Source of the DNA: Kitasatospora indigofera
GTDB lineage: Bacteria > Actinomycetota > Actinomycetes > Streptomycetales > Streptomycetaceae
Direction of reading: 5' to 3'
Assembly: GCF_014655955.1 (NCBI RefSeq)
Contig: NZ_BNBO01000035.1
Coordinates: 22,068-86,067, forward strand
Length of the DNA stretch: 64,000 nt
Shown piece after piece: positions 17,502-25,464 of this stretch. The notes beneath the pieces were generated by a model that made no database searches, was not told where the DNA came from, and was given only the letters and a program-made list of their open reading frames with translations. Each line of letters begins with the position of its first letter. The stretch's first letter is position 1. Made by a program: the position numbers and the translations under genes.

Positions 17502-17543
17502 GCCCCTCCGGTTTCGGGATTCCCGAGCCCGGAGGGGCTTTTT
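17502..17543 (+). terminator. Intrinsic terminator after DAHP synthase
   Basis: Arms GCCCCTCCGG (17502-17511) and CCGGAGGGGC (17529-17538) with an inner CGGGA/TCCCG pairing, followed by five T. This is a textbook rho-independent terminator, one of only two in the window with a T tract. Confidence 0.92.
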
Positions 17544-17561
17544 CGTACCCGGATCGGCGGG

Positions 17562-17594
17562 TAAGGTAAGGCTTAGTGAGCTAAGGCAAGCCTT
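17562..17594 (+). promoter_or_regulatory. Iron box (DmdR/IdeR type) before bfd
   Basis: The stretch contains overlapping TTAG/CTAAG inverted repeats (AAGGCTTAGTGAGCTAAGGC and neighbouring TAAGGTAAGG), resembling the actinobacterial iron-regulator consensus TTAGGTTAGGCT-like palindrome. It lies about 70-100 bases before the ferredoxin start, where a repressor would block transcription in iron-replete cells. Confidence 0.65.
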
Positions 17595-17664
17595 CCTAGA
17601 TCATCTCCGGATCCCGCCGGGATCCACCCCGAGATCATCCCCGAACCACCTGGGAGAGACCGCG

Positions 17665-17979
17665 ATGTACGTGTGCATGTGCCATGCGGTCACCGAGGAC
17701 CAGGTGAAGAAGGCCATCGACGCCGGCGCCAACAGCCCCCGCCAGATCGCCAAGGGCTGCAAGGCGGGCACCGACTGCGGCTCCTGCGTCCGCCGGATCC
17801 AGGCCCTGCTGGGCGAGCACGGCGCCCGGCCGTGCCCGACCGCCCGGCTGGCCGCCAAGCTCGGCCTCACCGACCCGGAGAGCGACGCCGGCCAGCCGGC
17901 CCCCGCGCCGGCCCCGGCCGGGCGGGCACCGCTGCCGGCCGTCCGGTCGCTGGAGCCGGCCCCGCTGCGCGCCGCCTAG
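17665..17979 (+). CDS. bfd: Bacterioferritin-associated ferredoxin (2Fe-2S)
   Basis: 104 residues. The Bfd fold binds its 2Fe-2S cluster through C4, C6, C38 and C41 (MYVCMCHAV...TDCGSC), all present. It donates electrons to bacterioferritin so that stored iron is released. The last 40 residues are an Ala/Pro-rich tail longer than in enteric Bfd. An iron box precedes it, and its partner gene bfr lies convergent 200 bases away. Confidence 0.93.
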   Translation: MYVCMCHAVTEDQVKKAIDAGANSPRQIAKGCKAGTDCGSCVRRIQALLGEHGARPCPTARLAAKLGLTDPESDAGQPAPAPAPAGRAPLPAVRSLEPAPLRAA

Positions 17980-18178
17980 GTCGCGCGCCCGCTCGGCGCC
18001 TGCTCCGCCTCCGCCCCGCCGCCGGTCCGCCCGTGAGCCGCCGGTCGATCCCTGAGCCGCCCGTTCGCCCCGCCGTCCGGCCGCCCGCCGGGCGCGCCGC
18101 GGGTCCGGTGGCGACACGCCTGCGGCCGGGCGTCGCCGCCGCGGTGCTCCTCGCGGTTCTTCCCGGGTGCTGCCGGCC

Positions 18179-18658
18179 CTACGACTCCGGCTGCTCGATC
18201 AGCTGGGCCAGGTAGAGCGGCTCGCCGAGCTTCTCCAGCAGTTCGAGCTGGGTGTCGAGGTAGTCGATGTGGTGCTCCTCGTCCGCGAGGATCGACTCGA
18301 AGATGTTGGCCGAGGTGACGTCGTTCTTGGCACGCATCACCACGATCCCGCGCCGCAGGCGGTCGATCGCCTCGACCTCGACCTGGCGGTCCGCGTCGAA
18401 CATCTCCTTGACGTTCTGGCCGACCCGGACGTGGAACAGCCGCTGGTAGTTCGGGAGCCCGTCCAGGAAGAGGATCCGGTCGGTGAGGATCTCGGCGTGC
18501 TTCATCTCGTCGAAGGACTCGTGGCGGGTGTACTTCGCGAGCTTCGTCCAGCCGAAGTTCTCCTGCATCTTGGCGTGCAGGAAGTACTGGTTGATGGCGG
18601 TCAGCTCGGCGGTGAGCTGCTCGTTGAGGAACTCGATGACCTCGGGGTCACCCTTCAT
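18179..18658 (-). CDS. bfr: Bacterioferritin
   Basis: A 159-residue 24-mer haem ferritin. The di-iron ferroxidase ligands E18, E51, H54, E94, E127 and H130 are all present, and M52 is the haem ligand between subunits. It oxidises and stores Fe as ferric mineral. An AGGAAGG ribosome site precedes ATG 18658. It is convergent with bfd; unlike bfd, no iron-box palindrome is visible upstream. Confidence 0.97.
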   Translation of the reverse strand: MKGDPEVIEFLNEQLTAELTAINQYFLHAKMQENFGWTKLAKYTRHESFDEMKHAEILTDRILFLDGLPNYQRLFHVRVGQNVKEMFDADRQVEVEAIDRLRRGIVVMRAKNDVTSANIFESILADEEHHIDYLDTQLELLEKLGEPLYLAQLIEQPES

Positions 18659-18862
18659 GGCGTCTGCCTTCCTGCTGTGCTTCCGGGATCCACGGCTGCC
18701 CGCATCCTGGCATCGTGCTGGGTGGTATTTCCAGTAAGTTCACACTCACACGGGGATGTGCCGGATTATCTGATTTGCGCTTCATTGCTCTGCGCGGGCG
18801 GGCGTGCGGCGCGGACAAGGGGCGCGCACGTAGCACCACGCGCCGTCTGTCACCATGGAGGC

Positions 18863-19492
18863 ATGGGTCAGTCCGAACAAGAACCACTTCCACCGTCTGA
18901 CCCGAGGCTCCCACCGGGCCAGCGCCTGCAGCGCGGCTGGCCCGTCCTGCACTACGGGCCCGTTCCCCGCTTCAAGCCGTTGACCTGGGACTTCCAGGTG
19001 TTCGGGGCGACCGCCTCGGCCGAGAAGCACAGCTGGGACTTCACCGGCTTCCACGCCCTGCCCCGGGTCACCGTGCAGGCCGACTTCCACTGCGTGACCC
19101 GGTTCTCGATGCTCGGCAACGACTGGACCGGCGTGCCGGCGTCGGCCGTCCTCGACCAGGTGCCCCCGGCCCCCGGCGTCACCCACGTCATGGTGTGGGC
19201 CGAGTACGGGTACAGCGCCAACCTCCGGCTGGAGGACTTCGCCGACCTCCGCACCGTCTTCGCCACCCACCACAACGGCGAGCCGCTCACCGTGGAGCAC
19301 GGCTTCCCGGTCCGGCTGGTGGTGCCCCAGTTGTACGCCTGGAAGGGGCCCAAGTGGGTGCGTGCGGTGGAGTACATGCGCGCCGACCGCCGCGGCTTCT
19401 GGGAGGAGCGCGGCTACCACAACCGGGCCGACCCCTGGACCGAGAAGCGCTTCTCGTACCAGGAGGAGCCCGGCGACGGGCCGCTGCGCTAG
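18863..19492 (+). CDS. Sulfite oxidase-like molybdopterin-dependent oxidoreductase
   Basis: A 209-residue single-domain member of the sulfite oxidase/YedY fold. The Mo-ligating cysteine is C77 in ADFHCVTRFSMLGNDWTGV. The region GYSANLRLEDF and a C-terminal KWVRAVEYM(R) segment are typical of this subgroup. There is no Tat signal, so it is probably cytoplasmic. Start choice is uncertain: ATG 18863 has a GGAGG only one base away, which would suit a leaderless or unusual start, but no other in-frame start lies nearby. Substrate unknown. Confidence 0.88.
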   Translation: MGQSEQEPLPPSDPRLPPGQRLQRGWPVLHYGPVPRFKPLTWDFQVFGATASAEKHSWDFTGFHALPRVTVQADFHCVTRFSMLGNDWTGVPASAVLDQVPPAPGVTHVMVWAEYGYSANLRLEDFADLRTVFATHHNGEPLTVEHGFPVRLVVPQLYAWKGPKWVRAVEYMRADRRGFWEERGYHNRADPWTEKRFSYQEEPGDGPLR

Positions 19493-19573
19493 CTGCCGGA
19501 CGGCCCGCTCCGGGCGTCCGGAGCCGCCGGCCCTCGTCCGGAGCCGTCCGGAGGAGGACCGGAGCCGGGCGCG

Positions 19574-20953
19574 TCAGGCCGCGGCCGGCTTGATGTTCTG
19601 GTTGAGGTGGAACAGGTTGCCCGGGTCGTACTGCCGTTTCACCGCGGCCAGCCGGGCGTAGTTGCCCCGGTAGTTGTCCTCGACCCGGCCCTGGTCGTCC
19701 TCGCCCATGAAGTTGATGTACCCGCCGGGCTCGGAGTGCGGCGCCACCGCCGCGTAGTAGTCCCGCACCCAGGCGGTCTGCGCCGCGTCGCCGGCCGGGT
19801 CGTCCCAGACCGCCAGGATGACGGTGGAGAACGTCGCCTCCCGGTACGAGTACGCGGTGGCCTCGGGCGCGACCCGCTGCGGCGCTCCGTTCACGGGGTA
19901 GATGTGCATGGTCGAGCTGAGGGTCGGCACCTGGGGGCCGTGCTCCAGGTGGGCCGCGATCGCCGCGTCGGTCAGCTCGGTCGCGAAGCTGCCCTTCCAG
20001 TACTCCCGCAGGCCCGGCGGCAGCAGCGGGTCGAAGGCGCTGTTGATCGCCGGGTAGGGCATCGGCCCGACCGCCTCGGCGACCCGGGGAGCCAGGTCGC
20101 GCAGCGGCCGGAGCACCCGGTCGGCCTCCTCGACCGGCCCGGACCAGCAGACCACCACGATGCCCAGCACGTCGCCGTGCCGGTCCTCGGGGATGAACGG
20201 CAGCGGCGGCGCGGTCTGGAACCCGGGGAAGAGGAAGAGCTGCTCGGGAGCGTCCTGGACGAACTCCCGGTAGAACTTCAGGATGTTCTCCATGTGCTCC
20301 AGCTCGAACAGCATCGGGCCGGCGACGACCTGGTCGACCGGGCTCAGCCGGTACTCGAACGAGGTCACCACGCCGAAGTTGCCGCCGCCCCCGCGGAGCG
20401 CCCAGAACAGGTCGGCGTTCCGGTCGGCGTCGGCGGTCAGGAACCGGCCGTCGGCCGTCACCACATCGGCGGACAGCAGGTTGTCGCAGGTCAGCCCCAT
20501 GGTCCGGCAGAGGTAGCCGAAGCCCCCGCCGAGCGTCAGCCCGGCGATGCCCGTGGTGGAGACGATCCCGCCGGTGGTGGCGAGGCCGAAGGCGTGGGTG
20601 GCGGCGTTCAGGTCGCCCCAGGTCGCGCCCGGCTCCGCGCGGGCCGTCCGGGTCGCCGGGTCGACGCGCACCCCGCGCAGACCGGACAGGTCGGCGACCA
20701 CGCCGTCGTCACAGGTCCCGTAGCCGGGCGCGCTGTGCCCGCCGCCGCGTACGGCGAGGTCCAGGCCCATCTCGCGGGCGTAGTTGACGGTGGCCATCAC
20801 GTCGCCGGCGTTCGCGCACCGGACGACGGCCGCGGGCCGGCGGTCCGCGGTGGCGTTGTAGACCTTGCGGGCCTCGTCGTAGCCCCTGTCCTGCGGGGTC
20901 ACCACGTCACCCCGGGTGCGTTCTCTTAAGTCGTCGACAGTGTGCCCGGCCAT
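19574..20953 (-). CDS. FAD-dependent oxidoreductase with BBE domain
   Basis: A 459-residue berberine-bridge-enzyme-like flavoprotein. The FAD-linking histidine is in LAVRGGGHSAPGY; the next segment GTCDDGVVADLSG supplies the possible second covalent cysteine. The PP-loop FAD domain (GGGFGYLCRTMGLTCDNLL) and the C-terminal BBE motif (VEDNYRGNYARLAAVKRQYDPGNLFHLNQNI) are complete. Such enzymes oxidise alcohols, sugars or alkaloid-like substrates. ATG 20953 is preferred to GTG 20962 because a GAGGAG site (20962-20967) overlaps the GTG. There is no secretion signal. Confidence 0.92.
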   Translation of the reverse strand: MAGHTVDDLRERTRGDVVTPQDRGYDEARKVYNATADRRPAAVVRCANAGDVMATVNYAREMGLDLAVRGGGHSAPGYGTCDDGVVADLSGLRGVRVDPATRTARAEPGATWGDLNAATHAFGLATTGGIVSTTGIAGLTLGGGFGYLCRTMGLTCDNLLSADVVTADGRFLTADADRNADLFWALRGGGGNFGVVTSFEYRLSPVDQVVAGPMLFELEHMENILKFYREFVQDAPEQLFLFPGFQTAPPLPFIPEDRHGDVLGIVVVCWSGPVEEADRVLRPLRDLAPRVAEAVGPMPYPAINSAFDPLLPPGLREYWKGSFATELTDAAIAAHLEHGPQVPTLSSTMHIYPVNGAPQRVAPEATAYSYREATFSTVILAVWDDPAGDAAQTAWVRDYYAAVAPHSEPGGYINFMGEDDQGRVEDNYRGNYARLAAVKRQYDPGNLFHLNQNIKPAAA

Positions 20954-21009
20954 GGGGACCACTCCTCGGGGTACCGGCTGCGGGAAGCCCCGGCAGGGGC
21001 CTTCCTTTC

Positions 21010-21037
21010 ACGCTACGCCGATCGGGTGAGGCCTCAA
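21010..21037 (-). promoter_or_regulatory. Promoter of the BBE-type oxidoreductase
   Basis: On the minus strand TTGAGG (21037-21032) is followed, 16 bases later, by TAGCGT (21015-21010), a good vegetative-sigma match about 60 bases before the start codon. Confidence 0.6.
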
Positions 21038-21041
21038 GCCG

Positions 21042-21086
21042 GGCCGCCCGGGCTTCGGGAGCCGGGCCCCCGAAGCCCGGGCGGCC
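21042..21086 (-). terminator. Terminator after the PASTA kinase
   Basis: A perfect 18-bp stem (21042-21059 with 21069-21086, 9-base loop) abuts the kinase stop codon. Confidence 0.85.
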
Positions 21087-22847
21087 TCAGATCAGCGGGA
21101 AGCTGATGACCACCGTGGTGCCCTGCGGACGGCGCTGGCCCGCGGCCGGGTTCTGCCCGGAGACCTTGCCGGTGCCGAACAGGTTCAGGCCGTTGCTCTG
21201 CACCTTGAACCCGGCGTCGGTGAGCGCCTTGGTGGCGTCGTCCTTGGTCATCCCGCCCACGTCGGGGACGGCCACCATGCCCTTGCTGACCAGCAGCGAC
21301 ACCGGCGCGTTCACCGGCAGCAGCTCCCCGGCGGCAGGGGAGCTGCTGATCACCGAGCCCTGCGGCACGACGTCGTCGTACTGCTCGTTGCTGGTCCCGG
21401 GCGCCAGCTGCGCGGCGGCCAGCGCCTGCCGGGCCTGGTCGAGGGTCTTCCCGGTGAGGTCGGGCACCGCGATCCGCTGCGGCCCGCGCGAGACGGTCAC
21501 CGCCACCGGGTCGCTCTTGCGGACCCGGCGGCCGACGTCCGGATCGGTGCCGATCACCGCGCCGGCCGGGACGGTCTCGCTGTACGCCTCGGTGAAGCTG
21601 CCCTGCAGGCCGGCCGCCGCCAGCACCGAGACGGCCTCCGCCCGGCTCTTGCCGAGCACGCCGGGCACCTTCGTGTAGACCGCGCCGGACAGCGCGTACG
21701 TCGCGCCGCCCACCAGCAGCAGCACGGCGGCCAGCACCGCGCCCCAGACCAGCGGCGCGCGTGAGCGGCGCGGCCGCGGCGGCCGCCGCCCGGGCCGCTT
21801 CCCCCCGGCGGCCGGCGGCTCGTCGTAGGGGCGGGGCCCGGTGAGCAGCGCGTCCATCAGCTCCGGCGGGACGTCCAGCACACTGGTGTGCTCCACCGGG
21901 GGCTGGATCACCGAGGTCGGCTCGGTGGTCGGGAACGCCGGGCTGGGCCGGGTGGAGGCCGGCGGCTCGGCGTCGAGCTGGGCCGGCGTCAGGGTGCGCC
22001 GCACCCGCTGCAGGGCGGCGAGCAGCTCGACCGCGTCGTAGGGGCGGGCCCCGGGATCGCGGGCGGTGGCCGAGGCGACTATGGCGTCCAGGCCGGGCGT
22101 GATGCCGGGGACGGCCAGGGACGGCGCGGGCACGTCCTCGTGCAGATGGCGGTAGATCACCTGGACGGCGTTCTCGCCGGTGTGCGGCCGGTCGCCGGTG
22201 AGCATCTCGTACAGCACGATGCCCGCCGCGTAGACGTCCACCCGCTGGTCGGTGGCCCCCTCCGGCCGGATCTGCTCGGGCGCCAGGTAGGAGACGGTGC
22301 CGAGCACCGCGCCGGCCGTGCTGGTGGTGACCGCGCCGTCGGCGCCGTTCAGCAGCCGGACCAGCCCGAAGTCGGCGACCTTCACCAGCCCGCCGTCGGT
22401 GATCAGCACGTTCTCCGGCTTGACGTCCCGGTGCACCAGCCCGGCGCGGTGCGCGGAGCCGAGCGCCGCCAGCACCGGCTCCAGGATGTCCAGGGCGGCC
22501 CGCGCGGACAGTGCGCCGCGGTCCCGCAGCACGTCCCGCAGGGTCCGGCCCGGGACGTACTCCATCGCCAGGAAGACCGTGCCGCCGTCGGCGCCCTGGT
22601 CGAAGACGTTGACCACGTTGGGGTGCGAGAGCCGGGCCACGGCCTTGGCCTCGCGGATGAAACGGTCGGTGAAGTCGGCGTCGCCGGCCAGCGCGGGGTG
22701 CATCACCTTGAGCGCCAGCACCCGGTCCAGCCGGGTGTCGGTGCCCCGGTAGACGGTGGCCATGCCACCGGTCGCGATCCGTTGCTCGACCCGGTACCGG
22801 CCGTCCAGCAGGGTACCGATCAACGGGTCGTGCAGTGCCATGTCCAC
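21087..22847 (-). CDS. pknL: Membrane Ser/Thr protein kinase with three PASTA domains, PknL type
   Basis: A 586-residue kinase. The ATP lysine is K47 (LALKVM), the catalytic loop HRDVKPEN has D141, and the DFG motif is at 159-161. After a Pro-rich juxtamembrane region one helix (APLVWGAVLAAVLLLVGGATYAL) leads to three extracellular PASTA repeats beginning near YTKVPGVLG, IAVPDLTG and VAVPDVGG, which bind peptidoglycan or lipid II. The GTG start at 22847 is preferred over ATG 22841 because a TACACT -10 box ends six bases before it (leaderless layout). Mycobacterial PknL is encoded beside its substrate Rv2175c; here that homologue is 4 kb away (26763-27128). Confidence 0.93.
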   Translation of the reverse strand: MDMALHDPLIGTLLDGRYRVEQRIATGGMATVYRGTDTRLDRVLALKVMHPALAGDADFTDRFIREAKAVARLSHPNVVNVFDQGADGGTVFLAMEYVPGRTLRDVLRDRGALSARAALDILEPVLAALGSAHRAGLVHRDVKPENVLITDGGLVKVADFGLVRLLNGADGAVTTSTAGAVLGTVSYLAPEQIRPEGATDQRVDVYAAGIVLYEMLTGDRPHTGENAVQVIYRHLHEDVPAPSLAVPGITPGLDAIVASATARDPGARPYDAVELLAALQRVRRTLTPAQLDAEPPASTRPSPAFPTTEPTSVIQPPVEHTSVLDVPPELMDALLTGPRPYDEPPAAGGKRPGRRPPRPRRSRAPLVWGAVLAAVLLLVGGATYALSGAVYTKVPGVLGKSRAEAVSVLAAAGLQGSFTEAYSETVPAGAVIGTDPDVGRRVRKSDPVAVTVSRGPQRIAVPDLTGKTLDQARQALAAAQLAPGTSNEQYDDVVPQGSVISSSPAAGELLPVNAPVSLLVSKGMVAVPDVGGMTKDDATKALTDAGFKVQSNGLNLFGTGKVSGQNPAAGQRRPQGTTVVISFPLI

Positions 22848-22853
22848 CAGGGA

Positions 22854-22859
22854 AGTGTA
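22854..22859 (-). promoter_or_regulatory. -10 box of the PASTA kinase gene
   Basis: TACACT on the minus strand ends six bases before the GTG start codon. Its -35 region would fall inside the thi operon terminator hairpin. Confidence 0.5.
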
Positions 22860-22874
22860 GGGGCGCCGAGGCCG

Positions 22875-22907
22875 GCGGCCCCGGGCGGACACCGCGCCCG
22901 GGGCCGC
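22875..22907 (-). terminator. Terminator after thiG
   Basis: Perfect 13-bp arms (22875-22887 and 22895-22907) with loop GACACCG, about 80 bases downstream of the thiG stop. Confidence 0.8.
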
Positions 22908-22988
22908 TTGTGCCCGGCTTGTGACACGTCCACGCCGAGGCCCCCCCGGAACGCCGCCCCGGAGGGCCGCCCCGGGGAACGCCGCTGC

Positions 22989-23807
22989 TCAGAACGCCGG
23001 CCGCTCCCGGTGGTCGAGGTCGGCCCGGCCGGCCATCGCCGAGGAGGCCTCGGCGTGGAAGCGGCGCGGGATGCGCCCGGCCCGGTGGGCGAGCCGCCCG
23101 GCCTCGGCCGCGTGCCGCATCGCCTCGGCCATCAGGACCGGGTCCTGGGCGCGGGTGACGGCGGAGGCCAGCATCACGGCGGCGCAGCCGAGCTCCATGG
23201 CGAGCGCCACGTCGGAGGCGGTGCCCGCGCCGGCGTCCAGGATCACCGGCACCGTGGCGCTCTCCACGATCAGCTGGAAGTTGTGCGGGTTGCGGATGCC
23301 GAGGCCGGAGCCGATCGGTGAGCCCAGCGGCATGATCGCCGCGCAGCCGACGTCCTCCAGCTTGCGGGCCAGCACCGGGTCGTCGTTGGTGTACGGCAGC
23401 ACCGTGAAGCCGTCGTCGACCAGCGTCTCGGCGGCGTCCAGCAGCTCGATCGGGTCGGGCAGCAGGGTCCGCTCGTCCGCGATGACCTCCAGCTTGACCC
23501 AGTCGGTGCCGAGCGCCTCGCGGGCCAGCCGGGCCGTCAGCACGGCCTCGCCGGCGGTGAAGCAGCCCGCCGTGTTGGGCAGCACCCGGATGCCGTTGCG
23601 GGTCAGCACGTCCAGCACCGAACCCTGGGTGGAGGTGCTCACCCGGCGCATCGCGACCGTGGTCAGCTCGGTGCCGGAGACCCGCAGGGCCTGCTCCAGC
23701 ACGTCCAGGCTCGGCGCCCCGCCGGTGCCCATGATCAGGCGGGAGCCGAAGGTGGTGCCGGCGATCGTCAGGAGGTCCTTCTCGTCGGCGGTCGCGGTGC
23801 CGGTCAC
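22989..23807 (-). CDS. thiG: Thiazole synthase ThiG
   Basis: A 272-residue TIM-barrel enzyme that builds the thiazole phosphate of thiamine from deoxyxylulose phosphate, dehydroglycine and ThiS thiocarboxylate. The Schiff-base lysine is K105 (DWVKLEVIADERTLLPD), and the phosphate-binding motifs (GTGGAPS, PIGSGLGIRNP, DAGAGTASDVALAMELG) are intact. GTG 23807 is the likely start, five bases after the thiS stop. It is the last gene of the riboswitch-controlled thiO-thiS-thiG operon. Confidence 0.95.
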   Translation of the reverse strand: MTGTATADEKDLLTIAGTTFGSRLIMGTGGAPSLDVLEQALRVSGTELTTVAMRRVSTSTQGSVLDVLTRNGIRVLPNTAGCFTAGEAVLTARLAREALGTDWVKLEVIADERTLLPDPIELLDAAETLVDDGFTVLPYTNDDPVLARKLEDVGCAAIMPLGSPIGSGLGIRNPHNFQLIVESATVPVILDAGAGTASDVALAMELGCAAVMLASAVTRAQDPVLMAEAMRHAAEAGRLAHRAGRIPRRFHAEASSAMAGRADLDHRERPAF

Positions 23808-23812
23808 GGCGC

Positions 23813-24022
23813 TCAGCCCCCCTGCACGGCGGTGAGGATCTCGACTCGGTCGCCCGCGGCGAGCCCGGTCCCGGCCCAGGCGCTGCGCGGCACCACGGTC
23901 TCGTTGACCGCCGCGGCGACCCCGGAGGGCGCGGCGCTGACGCCGGCCACCAGCTCGGCGAGGGTGCTCCGGGCGGGCACCTGCCGGGGCTCGCCGTTGA
24001 CGGAGAGTGAGATATCGGTCAT
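23813..24022 (-). CDS. thiS: Sulfur carrier protein ThiS
   Basis: A 69-residue ubiquitin-like sulfur carrier ending in the required diglycine (ILTAVQGG), which is thiocarboxylated before sulfur transfer to ThiG. Its ATG overlaps the thiO stop by four bases. Confidence 0.94.
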   Translation of the reverse strand: MTDISLSVNGEPRQVPARSTLAELVAGVSAAPSGVAAAVNETVVPRSAWAGTGLAAGDRVEILTAVQGG

Positions 24023-25245
24023 GCCAGTGCCTTTGCGGGAGTGGAGAGGTCGGAGGGGGCGGCGCCGGCGGGGACGGCCGCGGCGGCCGGCGGGCCGGCG
24101 GCGAACCGGCCGGGGGAGAACGGCGCGGCCAGCGGGGGTGTCGCACCGGTGGCCAGGTACTCGGCCAGCAGGTCGCCGGTCACCGGGGTGAGCAGCACGC
24201 CGTTGCGGTAGTGGCCGGTCGCCGCGACCAGGCCCGGCAACGCGGTCGGACCGAGCAGCGGGGCGTTGTCGGGGGAGCCGGGGCGCAGCCCGGCGGAGGT
24301 CTCCACCAGCGGCAGCTCGGTGATCCCCGGGACCAGCTCGTGGGCGTCGCGGAGCAGCTCGTACACCCCGCCGGCCGTCACGGTGGTGTCGTACCCCTGC
24401 TCCTCGCTGGTCGCGCCGATCACCAGCTCGCCGTCCTCGCGCGGCACCAGGTAGAGGTGCTGCCCGCGCACCACGGCGCGGACGTTGCGCGACAGGAACG
24501 GCCGGTACGCCTCGGGCACCCGCAGCCGCAGGATCTGGCCCTTCACCGGGCGGACCGGCGGCAGCACCCCCTCGGGCAGGCCGGGCAGCAGGTGGCTGCG
24601 CGGGCCGGCCGCGAGCACCACCTGGCCGGCGCCCAGCAGCTCGCCGGTGCTCAGCCGGGCCCCGGTGGCCCGGCCGCCGGCCACCAGCAGCTCGACGGCC
24701 TCGGCGCGGTGCAGCAGCACCCCGGCCCGCTCGCAGGCCGCCACCAGCGCGGCGGCCAGCCGGCGGCCGTCCACCTGGTGGTCGTCGGCGACGTGCAGCC
24801 CGCCGCGGACCCCGGGGGCCAGCATCGGTTCGAGCTTGCGGCACTCGCGTCCGGTCAGCCAGGCCGAGTCCAGGCCGAGCCGCCGGTGGAAGGCGTGCAG
24901 CTCGCGCAGCTCCTCGCGGTCGTCGGAGTCCAGCGCGACGGCGAGGGTGCCGCAGGCGCGGTAGCCGGTCGGCAGGCCGGAGGCCTCCTCCAGCTCGGCC
25001 GTGAACGCCGCGTACCGCTCGTTGGAGGCCATCCCGAGCCTCAGCAGCGGCTCCTCGCCGTACTGCAGCTCGGTGACCGGGGCCAGCATCCCGGCCGCGA
25101 CCTGGGCGGCGCCGCCGCCGGGCGCGGGGTCGGCCACGACCACCCCGAGGCCGCGCTGCCGGGCCCGCCAGGCCACCGCGAGGCCGATGATGCCGCCGCC
25201 GACGACGAGGACGTCCGTCGTGGCGCCGCTCGTGAAGCGTGTCAA
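24019..25245 (-). CDS. thiO: Glycine oxidase ThiO
   Basis: A 408-residue FAD-dependent amine oxidase of the DAO family. The dinucleotide motif VLVVGGGIIGLAVAWRARQRG opens the protein, and TGHYRNGVLLTPVTGDLLAEYL closes the FAD domain. It makes the glycine imine needed by ThiG in aerobic bacteria. The best start is TTG 25245, immediately after the riboswitch and a GGGAG site; no ATG/GTG is available before the dinucleotide motif. First gene of the operon. Confidence 0.93.
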   Translation of the reverse strand: MTRFTSGATTDVLVVGGGIIGLAVAWRARQRGLGVVVADPAPGGGAAQVAAGMLAPVTELQYGEEPLLRLGMASNERYAAFTAELEEASGLPTGYRACGTLAVALDSDDREELRELHAFHRRLGLDSAWLTGRECRKLEPMLAPGVRGGLHVADDHQVDGRRLAAALVAACERAGVLLHRAEAVELLVAGGRATGARLSTGELLGAGQVVLAAGPRSHLLPGLPEGVLPPVRPVKGQILRLRVPEAYRPFLSRNVRAVVRGQHLYLVPREDGELVIGATSEEQGYDTTVTAGGVYELLRDAHELVPGITELPLVETSAGLRPGSPDNAPLLGPTALPGLVAATGHYRNGVLLTPVTGDLLAEYLATGATPPLAAPFSPGRFAAGPPAAAAVPAGAAPSDLSTPAKALA

Positions 25246-25256
25246 AGTCCCTGCTC

Positions 25257-25345
25257 TCCCTTCGCCGGAATGACCCGGATCAGGTTCGGACGGTCGCAGG
25301 CCGTGCCAGCCCGCCTCTCAGCCCGGTCCGCCGGGCTCCCGTGGT
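25257..25345 (-). promoter_or_regulatory. TPP riboswitch (THI element)
   Basis: Read on the minus strand, the leader begins ACGGGAGCCCGGC, contains the invariant CTGAGAGG, then CTGCGACCGTCCGAACCTG and ATCCGGGTCATTCCGGCGAAGGGA, the hallmarks of the thiamine pyrophosphate aptamer. It ends about 12 bases before the thiO start; the trailing GAAGGGAGA can serve as both aptamer strand and ribosome site, so control is probably at translation initiation. Confidence 0.95.
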
Positions 25346-25464
25346 ACGGACCGTCCGGCACCTGGGGGGGCCGGTCGGTCGAGGTGCACCCACCATAACT
25401 CCGGGTGCGGCCGGGGCCGAAGGCGCGTACGAGGGCTGGACGGCCCGGCCGATAGGGTGGCGCC

